From Bradyrhizobium sp. (GTDB taxonomy: Bacteria; Pseudomonadota; Alphaproteobacteria; Rhizobiales; Xanthobacteraceae), in the NCBI RefSeq assembly GCF_016213215.1, contig NZ_JACRAW010000018.1:1-38073 (forward strand): 38,073 nt of DNA. Reading direction: 5' to 3'. The notes under the pieces are model-generated. The model was not told where the DNA came from, made no database searches, and saw only the letters and a list, made by a program, of their open reading frames with translations. Shown piece by piece: positions 8,963-16,953 of the stretch. Every line of letters starts with the position of its first letter. Position 1 is the stretch's first letter. Position numbers and translations under genes: made by a program.

Positions 8963-9448
8963 TCAGTTCAGCTTCTGCCGAACTTCCGTGATCCCCTTGG
9001 CGAGCAGGTCGTCGGCGACCTTGCCCTTTACCGATTGCGACAGGATGGTAGAAGCCGCCGCGACCGCAGCTTCCGCTGCCGCGGCACGGACATCAGCCAG
9101 CGCCTGCGCCTCGGCGAGCGCGATCTTGCCTTCCGCGGTCTTGGTGCGCCGCGCCACGAAATCTTCCATCCTGGCCTTGGCTTCGGAAGCGATGCGTTCG
9201 GCCTCCGCCTTGGCGTTTGCGACGATCTCGTCGGCTTCGCGCTCGGCGGTGGCACGCCGCGCCTTGTATTGCTCGAGCACCTTGGCCGCCTCTTCCTTGA
9301 GGCGGCGGGCATCGTCGAGATCCGCCTTGATGCGGGCGCTGCGATGGTCAAGCGCCGTCAGCACCGTCCGATGCACGCCCAAATAGACGAACCCGGCCAT
9401 CAGTATGACGAACGCGATCGCAACCCAGGTTTCCGGTTGAGTGAACAT
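8963..9448 (-). CDS. atpF: ATP synthase F0 subunit b
   Basis: A 161-residue peripheral-stalk subunit linking F0 to F1. One N-terminal transmembrane helix (about residues 7-27, [18 protein letters not shown]) is followed by a long charged, alanine-rich coiled coil (about 35-150). It is the last of five F0 genes. Its ATG is four bases downstream of the b' stop, so the two stalk subunits are presumably made together. Two different b-type subunits are normal in alphaproteobacteria and phototrophs. Confidence 0.94.
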   Translation of the reverse strand: MFTQPETWVAIAFVILMAGFVYLGVHRTVLTALDHRSARIKADLDDARRLKEEAAKVLEQYKARRATAEREADEIVANAKAEAERIASEAKARMEDFVARRTKTAEGKIALAEAQALADVRAAAAEAAVAAASTILSQSVKGKVADDLLAKGITEVRQKLN

Positions 9449-9452
9449 CGGC

Positions 9453-10010
9453 CTATCCCTTCAACGAGGCGTCGACGGCCTTGCTCACCGCCTTGCCATC
9501 GGGAGCCGCGCCGGTCAGCTGCTGCACGATCGCGGCCGCCGCATCGGCGGCGATGCCGCGGACGTTGCTCATCGCTGTCGTCCGAGTCGCAGCGATCTGC
9601 TTCTCGGCATCGCCGAGTCTGACAGCGAGCTTCTCCTCCAGCGACTTGCGTTCGGCTTCGGCAGCCGCGTTCATCTTCTCGCGGGCTTCATTGCCGATGG
9701 CCTGTGCGCGGGAGCGTGCCGCTGCGAGCTCGGCCTCATAGGCCTTCAGCGCCGCCTCGGATTCGTCCTTCAGCTTCTGGGCCTGCGCAAGATCCCCTTC
9801 GATCACGTTCTGGCGTGCTTCGATCACGCCGCCGACACGCGGCAGCGCGAAGCGCGACACGATGATGTAGAGCGCGACAAAGGCGATGACCAGCGACACC
9901 AGCTGCGAGGCGAAGGTGGAGGAATCGAACGGAGGAAAGCCTCCGCCGTGTTGGCCACCATCGGCCTCGGTGTGTGCGCCGGCTTTTGTTTCGCCATGAC
10001 TCTCAGCCAT
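9453..10010 (-). CDS. ATP synthase F0 subunit b'
   Basis: The second stalk subunit, 185 residues. Compared with subunit b it has an extra hydrophilic N-terminus of about 30 residues, rich in Gly/His/Glu ([19 protein letters not shown]). One membrane helix (about 34-55, [23 protein letters not shown]) and a long coiled coil follow, including the family stretch [23 protein letters not shown] lies six bases before its ATG. The pair b and b' probably forms a heterodimer in the membrane-bound complex, as known for this class. The gene is often named atpF2, atpG or atpX. Confidence 0.93.
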   Translation of the reverse strand: MAESHGETKAGAHTEADGGQHGGGFPPFDSSTFASQLVSLVIAFVALYIIVSRFALPRVGGVIEARQNVIEGDLAQAQKLKDESEAALKAYEAELAAARSRAQAIGNEAREKMNAAAEAERKSLEEKLAVRLGDAEKQIAATRTTAMSNVRGIAADAAAAIVQQLTGAAPDGKAVSKAVDASLKG

Positions 10011-10073
10011 GGAGTTCTCCTGTTGCTGTCGGGCGCGCCGCCCTTGGACGGACGGCGCGAATCGAGTGCCGCC

Positions 10074-10304
10074 TCAGAGCGGAACGAACAGCAGAAGCAG
10101 CGCGATCAGCAGCGAGAAGATGCCGAGCGCTTCGGTCACGGCAAAGCCGAAGATCAGGTTGCCGAACTGGCCCTGCGCGGCGGAGGGATTGCGCACCGCC
10201 GCGGCGAGATAGTTGCCGAAGATGATGCCCACGCCGACGCCCGCACCGCCCATGCCGATGCACGCGATGCCCGCGCCGATAAGTTTCGCTGCTGCCGCTT
10301 CCAT
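10074..10304 (-). CDS. atpE: ATP synthase F0 subunit c
   Basis: The proton-carrying ring subunit, 76 residues forming a two-helix hairpin. Helix 1 carries the glycine motif [14 protein letters not shown], the polar loop is RNPSAAQGQ, and helix 2 carries the essential carboxylate as glutamate in [28 protein letters not shown] precedes the ATG by six bases, a strong site in keeping with the high copy number of this subunit. The absence of a sodium-binding pattern (no Q or ES pair) suggests a proton-driven enzyme. Confidence 0.96.
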   Translation of the reverse strand: MEAAAAKLIGAGIACIGMGGAGVGVGIIFGNYLAAAVRNPSAAQGQFGNLIFGFAVTEALGIFSLLIALLLLFVPL

Positions 10305-10356
10305 TTTTAGCTCCTTGAAGAGAAAGACAGATGTGGGTGGAAATCCCCGGGACCGT

Positions 10357-11106
10357 TCAGTGTCCCGGATGAATGGCGTCGTTGAGGTAGATGCAGGTGA
10401 GGATCGCGAACACGTAGGCCTGCAGGAACGCGACCAGCAGTTCGAGCGCGGTCAGCGCAACGGTGAGCGCCAGGGGCATAACGCCGCCGATCCAGCCGAC
10501 GGCGCCGAGTGAGACACCGAGCATCGCGACGAAGCCCGCGAACACCTTCAGGGCGATGTGGCCGGCGAGCATGTTGGCGAACAAACGCACGCTGTGCGAG
10601 ACCGGCCGCAACAGGAACGAGAAGACTTCGATGAAGACGACCAGCGGCAGGATGTAGATCGGAACGCCCGACGGCACGAAAATCTTGAAGAACTTCAGGC
10701 CGTTCTTGTAGAAGCCATAGACAATAACGGTAAAGAACACCAACAGCGCCAGCGCCGCGGTAACGATGATGTGGCTCGAAACCGTGAACGTATAGGGGAT
10801 GATGCCCACGAGGTTCGAAACGCAGATGAACATGAACAGCGTGAAGATCAGCGGGAAGAACCTCATGCCCTCCGCGCCGGCGGTGCTGCGAATTGTACTG
10901 GCGACGAACTCGTAGGTGATCTCCGCCATCGACTGAAAGCGTCCCGGGATGAGTTGCCTGCCGCTGCCCAGCATCAGCACCGAGATCAGCGCCACCGTCA
11001 GGAACATGTAGAGCGACGAATTTGTGAAGGCGATCGTTTGATTGCCGATGTGGCCGATCGTGAACAGGGGTTCGATATTGAACTGATGGATCGGGTCGAT
11101 TTTCAT
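10357..11106 (-). CDS. atpB: ATP synthase F0 subunit a
   Basis: The stator channel subunit, 249 residues with five or six membrane helices. The essential arginine is in [22 protein letters not shown], and the C-terminal helix ends [22 protein letters not shown] take the ATG at 11106 (MKIDPIHQF) as start because it gives the family's N-terminus; the open frame continues 12 codons further upstream to an ATG at 11142 without similarity. The gene lies between atpI and atpE with short spacers (69 and 52 bases), consistent with one transcript. Confidence 0.95.
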   Translation of the reverse strand: MKIDPIHQFNIEPLFTIGHIGNQTIAFTNSSLYMFLTVALISVLMLGSGRQLIPGRFQSMAEITYEFVASTIRSTAGAEGMRFFPLIFTLFMFICVSNLVGIIPYTFTVSSHIIVTAALALLVFFTVIVYGFYKNGLKFFKIFVPSGVPIYILPLVVFIEVFSFLLRPVSHSVRLFANMLAGHIALKVFAGFVAMLGVSLGAVGWIGGVMPLALTVALTALELLVAFLQAYVFAILTCIYLNDAIHPGH

Positions 11107-11175
11107 CCGCGCGGCTCTTGATCCTCCGGCCTTTGCCGGCAATCGAAATTCAACTGTCAGACTTCCCGCCAGCGC

Positions 11176-11535
11176 TCAGCGCCTGTCCGGAGCCACGCCG
11201 GCCGATCTCACCACATTGACCACGCCGGCGACGAAGCCGAGCAGGAAGAACACGATGAGACCGAAAGGCGAGGTCGACAGCAAGCGGTCGAAACCCCAGC
11301 CAATCACCGCTCCGACAACGACACCGGCGATCAACTCGGACGAAAGCCGGAAACCGCGCGCCATAGCTGAGGCTCTGGCTGCTTGGTCTCCACTTTCACC
11401 TGCGGGTTGCTCAGTCTTGACCTTGCGGACTTCAGAGAGCCGCCGATCCAGACTTCCGAGCCTTGCGGAAAGCGCAGCTTCCTCAGGCGATTTACCGCCA
11501 TTTCCATTTCCGCCCTGATCCGTGCCTTCTGCCAT
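11176..11535 (-). CDS. atpI: ATP synthase accessory protein AtpI (AtpZ/AtpI family)
   Basis: A 119-residue protein with a charged, glycine-rich N-terminal half and two C-terminal membrane helices (about residues 63-83 and 88-110: SSELIAGVVVGAVIGWGFDRLL and FGLIVFFLLGFVAGVVNVVR). The glycine-rich motif between and within the helices is typical of AtpI, which assists c-ring assembly and possibly magnesium supply. It is the first gene of the F0 operon, as in other alphaproteobacteria. No strong Shine-Dalgarno sequence precedes its ATG. Confidence 0.88.
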   Translation of the reverse strand: MAEGTDQGGNGNGGKSPEEAALSARLGSLDRRLSEVRKVKTEQPAGESGDQAARASAMARGFRLSSELIAGVVVGAVIGWGFDRLLSTSPFGLIVFFLLGFVAGVVNVVRSAGVAPDRR

Positions 11536-11829
11536 GCGAGAAAGACCCGAAACACTTTGGTTGAATGGAAATTACGCGCCCGCCACCCTCGAAAGCCGCG
11601 CGGACCATACTGACCGCGTTTAAGCAAGTCAAGATTGCGTCGTAATCATCTATATATTTGATTTCGCTAAGCTTATTCCAGCATTGTCCCCCGCCGCGAT
11701 GGCCGGCCGCCGCACTGCAGCAGTTGGCGTCGCTGGCGGGCGATCTTGCGCGGGGGGCAACGGTCTGTTGGGATACCGTCCCGCAGTCCGATCGCTGATC
11801 TTAGGCGCCACTTTTTACCGGGAGCCCGC
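11536..11829. other. Intergenic region between divergent atpI and the HCCA-isomerase gene
   Basis: About 294 bases. The left third holds the predicted atp promoter. An AT-rich patch (ATCTATATATTTGAT, about 11647-11661) stands out in this GC-rich genome and may belong to a promoter for either side. The rest is GC-rich with only short open frames that show no family features. Confidence 0.5.
11604..11632 (-). promoter_or_regulatory. Predicted housekeeping promoter of the F0 ATP synthase operon
   Basis: Reading on the minus strand, TTGACT (rev. of 11627-11632), a 17-base spacer, then TATGGT (rev. of 11604-11609). This is close to the sigma-70 consensus with ideal spacing. Transcription would start near 11597, giving a leader of about 60 bases before atpI. 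It is predicted from sequence only. Confidence 0.6.
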
Positions 11830-12453
11830 ATGTCGCGACAGGTCGACTACTTTTTCTCGCTTCAGTCTCCGTGGGCCTATATCGGGCACCAGCTGTTCCG
11901 CGAGCTCGTCAAGGCTTACGACCTCCAAGTGAACCACAAGCCCGTGGTGCTGATCGACCTGTTTTCGGAAACGGGCGGCCTGCCGCTCCTCAAGCGCCAC
12001 CCGGCGCGGCAGCGCTACCGAATGATCGAGCTGCAGCGTTGGCGGGAAAAGCGCGGGCTGAAGTTCAATGTTCAGCCGAAACACTGGCCGTTCAATGCGC
12101 GTCTGGCCGACGGCGTCGTGATTGCCGCGATGGAGGCGGGCTACGATCCCGAGCCATACCTGCGGCGGGCCTTTCCGGCAATCTGGGAAGAAGAGCTCAA
12201 CCTCGCCGATCCCGCGGTGGTCGCCAGGATCGCCGACGAGGCGGGACTTCCCGGCAAGGCGTTGGTGGAACGTTCGGGCGCGGAGGAGATCAGCGCGACC
12301 TACGAGCAGAACCGGCAGGATGCGATCGGGGCCGATGTGTTCGGCTCGCCGGCCTATGTGCTCGATGGCGAGGTGTTCTGGGGACAGGATCGGCTCGACC
12401 TGCTCGAGGACGCGCTGAAATCGGGCCGTGCGCCTTATCGACCGCAGGTGTAG
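11830..12453 (+). CDS. 2-hydroxychromene-2-carboxylate isomerase-like protein (DsbA/kappa-GST fold)
   Basis: A 207-residue thioredoxin-fold protein of the HCCA isomerase/kappa glutathione transferase family. The N-terminal strand-loop YFFSLQSPWAYIG carries the conserved serine that binds the glutathione thiol. The helical insertion lies at about residues 60-150, and the closing segment is GVFGSPAYVLDGEVFWGQDRLDLLEDAL (written here in part). Known members act in naphthalene and other aromatic degradation, but no aromatic pathway genes are nearby, so the substrate is open. The start ATG 11830 follows GGGAG; the frame extends upstream without family features. Confidence 0.88.
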   Translation: MSRQVDYFFSLQSPWAYIGHQLFRELVKAYDLQVNHKPVVLIDLFSETGGLPLLKRHPARQRYRMIELQRWREKRGLKFNVQPKHWPFNARLADGVVIAAMEAGYDPEPYLRRAFPAIWEEELNLADPAVVARIADEAGLPGKALVERSGAEEISATYEQNRQDAIGADVFGSPAYVLDGEVFWGQDRLDLLEDALKSGRAPYRPQV

Positions 12454-12489
12454 AATTCGCCTGATCGGACCTTGCGACGGAGCGTCTCG

Positions 12490-13029
12490 ATGAGATCGGC
12501 GACATCGTCTTCAAGAGCGTTCGCATTGTCGGCCGGCGCCGCAGCTGCGCTCGTCGTTGCGTTTGCTTCGGCCGGCACAGGCACCGCGACCGCGCAATCG
12601 CTGCCGGACAGCGAGAACGGCCGCTATTCGATCGTGCCGGTTCCCGACGGGGTCCTCAGGCTGGATACCCGGAGAGGCACGGTGTCGACCTGCAGTAACT
12701 CAAGAGCGGGCTGGGCGTGTCACGCCGTTCCCGATGAGCGCGCTGCTCTCGACGCGGAGATCGGGCGGCTGCAGGCGCAGGTTGAGAATCTCAAGGCGCA
12801 GCTTGCTGCGCGAGAGCCATCGCGATCGGGCAAGGCAGAGGAGGCGCAGCCGAAATCGGAATCCCCGGGGACGGGCGAACCGAAGGCCGCCGACGGCGGC
12901 CGCAGGATCGAGATTCCGCTGCCGAGCGATGAGGACCTCGATCGCGTGATGTCGTTCCTGGAGCGCGCGTGGCGGCGGTTGATCGACATGGCAATCCGCG
13001 TTCAGAAGGACTTTGCGGGGAAGATCTAG
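12490..13029 (+). CDS. Exported coiled-coil protein of unknown function
   Basis: A 179-residue protein that I cannot assign to a named family. It has a signal peptide (about residues 1-35, with AFALSAGAAAALVVAFASAG ahead of an ATAQ cleavage-like site). A small domain with two cysteines follows (STCSNSRAGWACHAV, about residues 70-84), then a short coiled coil (ALDAEIGRLQAQVENLKAQLA), a Glu/Pro/Lys-rich linker, and a C-terminal helical segment (DEDLDRVMSFLERAWRRLIDMA) that is amphipathic rather than membrane-spanning. GGAG precedes the ATG at 12490 by seven bases. It is probably periplasmic. It lies 36 bases after the isomerase gene, so they may be co-transcribed. Confidence 0.72.
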   Translation: MRSATSSSRAFALSAGAAAALVVAFASAGTGTATAQSLPDSENGRYSIVPVPDGVLRLDTRRGTVSTCSNSRAGWACHAVPDERAALDAEIGRLQAQVENLKAQLAAREPSRSGKAEEAQPKSESPGTGEPKAADGGRRIEIPLPSDEDLDRVMSFLERAWRRLIDMAIRVQKDFAGKI

Positions 13030-13156
13030 CCGGCCACTCCACGCCTGGATGTGAGCGCCGCAAGTTGGCCTGCCGGCAGTCGCTTGATCTTTTGCCGGGA
13101 AGCAAACGTGGTTAGTCCCGCCTCGCTGTCGCGCGGGGTGATGTGGAGATCAACTC

Positions 13157-13630
13157 GTGGCTTCAGACGGAACATCAATGCGCCAGCGACCGACAACCGT
13201 CAGCGCCACAACGGTCGCCTCCTCTCTGCTCACGGTGCCGACCTCCGGCCGCGGCTTTGTCGACCTGACCGGTGAAGTCGCAAGCTTTGCCAGGGAGATA
13301 GGCGCGAAGGAAGGCGCGTTGACGTTGTTCGTCCGCCACACCTCGGCGTCGCTCGCCATCCAGGAGAACGCCGACCCTTCCGTGCTGCATGACCTCACGA
13401 CCGCGCTGGCGCGGCTGGCGCCGGAGAACGCCGGCTGGACCCACGATACCGAGGGGCCGGACGACATGCCCGCGCACATCAAGACCATGCTGACGCAGAC
13501 CTCGCTGCATATTCCGGTCCTGAACGGGTCGCTCGCACTGGGTACGTGGCAGGCGATCTATCTGATCGAGCATCGCAGCCGCCCGCACCGGCGCGAGATC
13601 GTGCTGCAATTCGTCGGCGCCACCGGCTGA
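13157..13630 (+). CDS. YjbQ/UPF0047 family protein
   Basis: A 157-residue protein of the secondary thiamine-phosphate-synthase enzyme family (YjbQ). Family hallmarks are LFVRHTSASLAIQENADP (about residues 54-71, with the conserved histidine), MPAHIKTMLTQTSLHIPVLNG, and GSLALGTWQAIYLIEHR. The protein is a small soluble trimer in solved relatives; its physiological reaction is not settled. The start is probably GTG 13157, preceded by GGAG with an 8-base spacer; ATG 13178 is the alternative. The gene is convergent with the MFS transporter gene. Confidence 0.9.
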   Translation: MASDGTSMRQRPTTVSATTVASSLLTVPTSGRGFVDLTGEVASFAREIGAKEGALTLFVRHTSASLAIQENADPSVLHDLTTALARLAPENAGWTHDTEGPDDMPAHIKTMLTQTSLHIPVLNGSLALGTWQAIYLIEHRSRPHRREIVLQFVGATG

Positions 13631-13641
13631 CAAAAAGAAAA

Positions 13642-13668
13642 CCGGCCGCGGACAGCGTCCGCGGCCGG
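13642..13668 (-). terminator. Intrinsic terminator of the MFS transporter gene
   Basis: CCGGCCGCGGAC (13642-13653), loop AGC, GTCCGCGGCCGG (13657-13668) is a perfect 12-bp stem. Read on the minus strand it is followed by TTTTCTTTTTG, the expected T-rich tail. It lies 38 bases beyond the transporter stop. It may also weakly end yjbQ transcription, but no T-run follows on the plus strand. Confidence 0.9.
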
Positions 13669-13706
13669 CTCGTCGAGACGGGGCCGGCGTTGCCGCCGGC
13701 GCGTGA

Positions 13707-15371
13707 TCAGTTCGTCGTGATATCGACGTCCTTGGTTTCGGGCAGGGCAATGAAGCCGACCACTGCGGTGATCGCCGCGAAGATGATCGGATACCACAGA
13801 CCCGCATAGATATCGCCGGTCGATGCCACGATGGCGAATGCGGTCGCCGGCAGCAGGCCGCCGAACCAGCCGTTGCCGATGTGGTAGGGCAGCGACAACG
13901 AAGTGTAGCGGATCCGGGTCGGGAACAGTTCGACCAGCATCGCCGCGATCGGCCCGTACACCATCGTGACGAAGATCACGAGGATGAACAGCAGCCCGAT
14001 GATCGCCGCGACCTGCGGGCGGAAGATGTCGAACGGATGCGACATCCTCACGATTTCAGGATGGCCTGCCTTGGGATAACCGGCCGCCGCGATCGCCGCC
14101 GTGACGGCCGGATCGCTGGCCTTGGCGTCGGCGTAGGGCACGTCCTTGCCGTTGATGACGACCTTCACGCCGGAGCCCGCCGGGCCGTAGCTCGTCGAAT
14201 ATTTCACCGACGAACGGGCAAGCAAGGCACGGGCAGTGTCGCACGGCGCGGTGAACACGCGGGTGCCGACCGGGTTGAACAGGTCGCCGCAACCCGCCGG
14301 ATCAGCCACCACTTCGACCTTCGTCAACTGGATCGCCTTTTCCAGCGCCGGGTTGGCGTTGGAGGAGATCATCTTGAAGATCGGAATGAAGGTGAGCGCC
14401 GCGATCAGGCAGCCGCCGAGGATGATCGGCTTGCGGCCGATCCTGTCCGAGAGGGCGCCGAACACGATGAAGAAGCCGGTGCCGAACACCAACGACCACG
14501 CGATCAGCAGGTTCGAGGTGTAGCCGTCGACCTTCAGGATCGATTGCAGGAAGAACAGCGCGTAGAACTGGCCAGTGTACCAGACGACACCCTGGCCCAT
14601 CGTGCCGCCGATCAGCGCGAGCAGCACGAACTTGGCGTTGCCCCAGTTGGCAAAGGCCTCGGTGAGCGGCGCCTTCGAGCTCTTGCCCTCGTCCTTCATC
14701 TTCTGGAAGATCGGCGACTCATTGAGGCGCAGCCGGATCCAGACCGAGATGCCGAGCAGGAACACCGACACCAGGAACGGAATGCGCCAGCCCCAGGCGG
14801 CGAACTCGGCCTCGCCGGTTGCCGTGCGGGTGAACAGGATCACCAGCAGAGACATGAAAAGGCCCAGCGTTGCCGTGGTCTGGATGAACGAGGTGTAGTA
14901 GCCGCGCTTGCCGTTCGGGGCGTGTTCCGCCACGTAGGTTGCCGCGCCGCCGTATTCACCACCGAGCGCGAGGCCCTGCGCCAGGCGCAGCGCGATCAGG
15001 ATGACCGGCGCCGCGAAGCCGATGGTCGCGGCATTGGGCAGGAGGCCGACGATGAAGGTCGAAAGACCCATGATCAGGATGGTGATCAGGAAGGTGTATT
15101 TGCGGCCGACGATGTCGCCCACTCGGCCGAACACGATGGCGCCGAACGGGCGCACCAGGAAGCCGGCTGCGAAGGCGAGCAGCGCGAAGATGTCGCGCGT
15201 CGCCGGCGGGTAGGCCGAGAAAAACTGCGCACCGATGATGGATGCCAATGATCCGTAGAGATAGAAGTCGTACCATTCGAAGACGGTACCGAGTGAGGAG
15301 GCCAGAATGACGAAGCGTTCGTCCTTCGTCATGCCGCCGGTCTTTTCCGATGTCACAGTTATTGCAGTCAT
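13707..15371 (-). CDS. MFS transporter, metabolite:H+ symporter (MHS) family, with a large internal insert
   Basis: A 554-residue inner-membrane symporter of the ProP/KgtP/ShiA group. The N-terminal half has the family motifs VFEWYDFYLYG (helix 1) and FGRVGDIVGRKYTF (loop 2-3), plus LRLAQGLALGGEYGGAATYVAEHAP (helix 4 and following loop). The second half has GALSDRIGRKP and FPTRIRYTSLSLPYHIGNGWFGG. It is about 100-120 residues longer than usual: between the helix after IGRKPIILGGC and the helix beginning FRPQVAAIIGLLF lies a hydrophilic stretch (about residues 345-455) with two cysteines. The substrate is likely an organic acid or osmolyte, but cannot be told from sequence. It is transcribed alone, with its own terminator. 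Confidence 0.9.
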   Translation of the reverse strand: MTAITVTSEKTGGMTKDERFVILASSLGTVFEWYDFYLYGSLASIIGAQFFSAYPPATRDIFALLAFAAGFLVRPFGAIVFGRVGDIVGRKYTFLITILIMGLSTFIVGLLPNAATIGFAAPVILIALRLAQGLALGGEYGGAATYVAEHAPNGKRGYYTSFIQTTATLGLFMSLLVILFTRTATGEAEFAAWGWRIPFLVSVFLLGISVWIRLRLNESPIFQKMKDEGKSSKAPLTEAFANWGNAKFVLLALIGGTMGQGVVWYTGQFYALFFLQSILKVDGYTSNLLIAWSLVFGTGFFIVFGALSDRIGRKPIILGGCLIAALTFIPIFKMISSNANPALEKAIQLTKVEVVADPAGCGDLFNPVGTRVFTAPCDTARALLARSSVKYSTSYGPAGSGVKVVINGKDVPYADAKASDPAVTAAIAAAGYPKAGHPEIVRMSHPFDIFRPQVAAIIGLLFILVIFVTMVYGPIAAMLVELFPTRIRYTSLSLPYHIGNGWFGGLLPATAFAIVASTGDIYAGLWYPIIFAAITAVVGFIALPETKDVDITTN

Positions 15372-15615
15372 TCCAAGTTCGCTCCCACTTTCTTCTTTCA
15401 GATCAGAATTGATCTGCGCCGCACCGGCGTGCGTTTAATGGGCGGGAGCACTACATGGCCGGCGCGTGCCGCCCAATAGTACTTTCGGCGGGGCACGACC
15501 TTCGGGCCGCCGCAAGCGGCGATGCAGCTGAGCAATTATTGGGCATACGCGCTTGCGGAGATGAATCAGGAATACGTCTTTACCGGTCCGCAGACCGCGT
15601 CGCGTTCAACTCAGA

Positions 15616-15984
15616 CTAAAGTCCAAAGATGGAGAAGGTCAGCGCCACGGTCCACATGACCACCGATACCAGCGCCGTCCAGCGCGCAAACGTTAGATAA
15701 GTCTCTCGCATCAGGGTCGAGATCACCCTTTGGGCATGCGCCTGGGGCGGTCGGCTCTCCTTGCGAAGATAGAGCCACATCTCGGTCTTGCGATGGTCTT
15801 TCGTCCGCGCTTCCTGCGCCTTCAACAAGAGAACCAACGTCATCACAAGGCTCAGAAAACCTCCAGCCTGAAATGCAGAGCGCGGTAGAAATGACAAACC
15901 GATCATGACGCAGAAGATCGCGAGCGAGGCGAATCCGCATGCGCGCAGGACCGTGTGATAGGCGATACGGCGCAGTTCTTCCAT
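15616..15984 (-). CDS. Small membrane protein of unknown function
   Basis: A 122-residue protein with three hydrophobic segments: about residues 13-33 (LRACGFASLAIFCVMIGLSF), 40-56 (GGFLSLVMTLVLLL) and 97-121 (WTALVSVVMWTVALTFSIFGL). A basic, hydrophilic stretch with a KTEMWLYL motif lies between the second and third. I do not recognise the family. The ATG at 15984 follows GGAG eight bases upstream; the frame continues further without support. It sits between the MFS gene and the YggT pair, and nothing links it to either beyond shared strand. Confidence 0.65.
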   Translation of the reverse strand: MEELRRIAYHTVLRACGFASLAIFCVMIGLSFLPRSAFQAGGFLSLVMTLVLLLKAQEARTKDHRKTEMWLYLRKESRPPQAHAQRVISTLMRETYLTFARWTALVSVVMWTVALTFSIFGL

Positions 15985-16087
15985 CACGATGACTCCGTCG
16001 TTCCTCGAGTCTCGCGGATCCAGGACGCGGGAGCGGGACTCAGGCAACGTCTACGGGGCCCGCCCTCAATATAGCCCGTTTGCCGAT

Positions 16088-16411
16088 TTAGAAGCCGATC
16101 TTGACGAAATTTCCGGCAGCGGGGAGAGCCAGAATGGCGGTGCCGGCCAGCCAAATCCACAGCGACACGTTATTCGAATCCTGAGCGCCGGTGACGCGCT
16201 CGTAGATCGCCGCGGGAATGCCGCCCAGAATGACCGTGGCCGTCGACACCATCAGTGAGGCAAACATCAAGGTCAGCGGCACGCTTCCGAACAGCAGCGG
16301 TCCGGCAAGCGGCTGGACGTAGAGCAGGGCAAAAATCAACGCAAGCTGGTTGAATATGCCGTTGATCATTCCGAAAAACGCGATTCCTATGAAATAGAAA
16401 TTGCGGTTCAT
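16088..16411 (-). CDS. Small membrane protein of unknown function coupled to a YggT gene
   Basis: A 107-residue protein with three likely membrane helices (about residues 4-32, 36-63 and 84-105) and almost no soluble part. Its ATG overlaps the stop of the upstream YggT gene (ATGA at 16408-16411) and is preceded by GGAG, so it is coupled to it. I see no known family motif. The open frame reads on upstream past this start, but that extension overlaps the YggT gene in another frame and looks non-native. Confidence 0.65.
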   Translation of the reverse strand: MNRNFYFIGIAFFGMINGIFNQLALIFALLYVQPLAGPLLFGSVPLTLMFASLMVSTATVILGGIPAAIYERVTGAQDSNNVSLWIWLAGTAILALPAAGNFVKIGF

Positions 16412-16728
16412 GATGCTCCTCCGACAAGGCGCGGAGCGAGATTCAGCACCAGCAGCGTGTAGTGAAGCACAACGCGCAGCCAGAACATCCAGACAAAACC
16501 GAACAGCCACAGGACCGCCGGAGCGGTCACCCTCGGCGTGACGATCGAAAGCGCCGCAACCACGGGATCGGTGAACCGGCAAAAGAACCGCCAGATATAA
16601 TTGGGCGAATCCGCGTCGACGAACAGGCCGAGCAAGAAGCGCCCGAGCATGGTGTACATCAGCGCCGCCAGAACGAAGTTCGGCACGTGGAAATACCAAT
16701 AACTGGCGAATGAACCTGCGATATCCAA
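16408..16728 (-). CDS. YggT family integral membrane protein
   Basis: A 106-residue protein with two main hydrophobic regions (about 14-37 and 69-96). It contains the YggT-like segment WRFFCRFTDPVVAALSIVTPRVTAP between them: a helix, then the pattern of the protein partner site FTDP...P..R..P. YggT proteins are conserved in bacteria and have been linked to cell division or osmotic tolerance in some species, without a fixed mechanism. This assignment is from motif shape and is moderately sure. It is the first gene of a two-gene operon. Confidence 0.7.
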   Translation of the reverse strand: MDIAGSFASYWYFHVPNFVLAALMYTMLGRFLLGLFVDADSPNYIWRFFCRFTDPVVAALSIVTPRVTAPAVLWLFGFVWMFWLRVVLHYTLLVLNLAPRLVGGAS

Positions 16729-16904
16729 GGGCTGTTCTCCTCGCCGGCGCAGTTATCGGTGCGGGCAAAAACCGGTTGGGTTGGTGAGCGTGCAATCGGT
16801 CCGACCCGCACGTCGGGCAGGAAATCCCCTCGCACGCTGCCGGTGTGCAACCATGTCAGGGGAGGGCGTTTCGGGCAAGCGGGCGGCCGCCGGCCTTGAA
16901 ACAA

Positions 16905-16930
16905 GAACGGGGCCTCGCAAGGCCCCGTTC
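16905..16930 (-). terminator. Intrinsic terminator of the permease operon
   Basis: GAACGGGGCC (16905-16914), loop TCGCAA, GGCCCCGTTC (16921-16930) is a perfect 10-bp stem. On the minus strand it is followed by TTGTTTC. It lies 24 bases past the permease stop at 16954. Confidence 0.88.
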
Positions 16931-16953
16931 GTCGCGACCGGGCTGTGCGCGGT

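Noticed and set aside
13881..15251. 456-codon plus-strand frame opposite the MFS transporter
   Set aside because: Composition is typical of a codon-bias shadow (Arg/Asp/Glu/Gln repeats); the MFS motifs on the minus strand are decisive.
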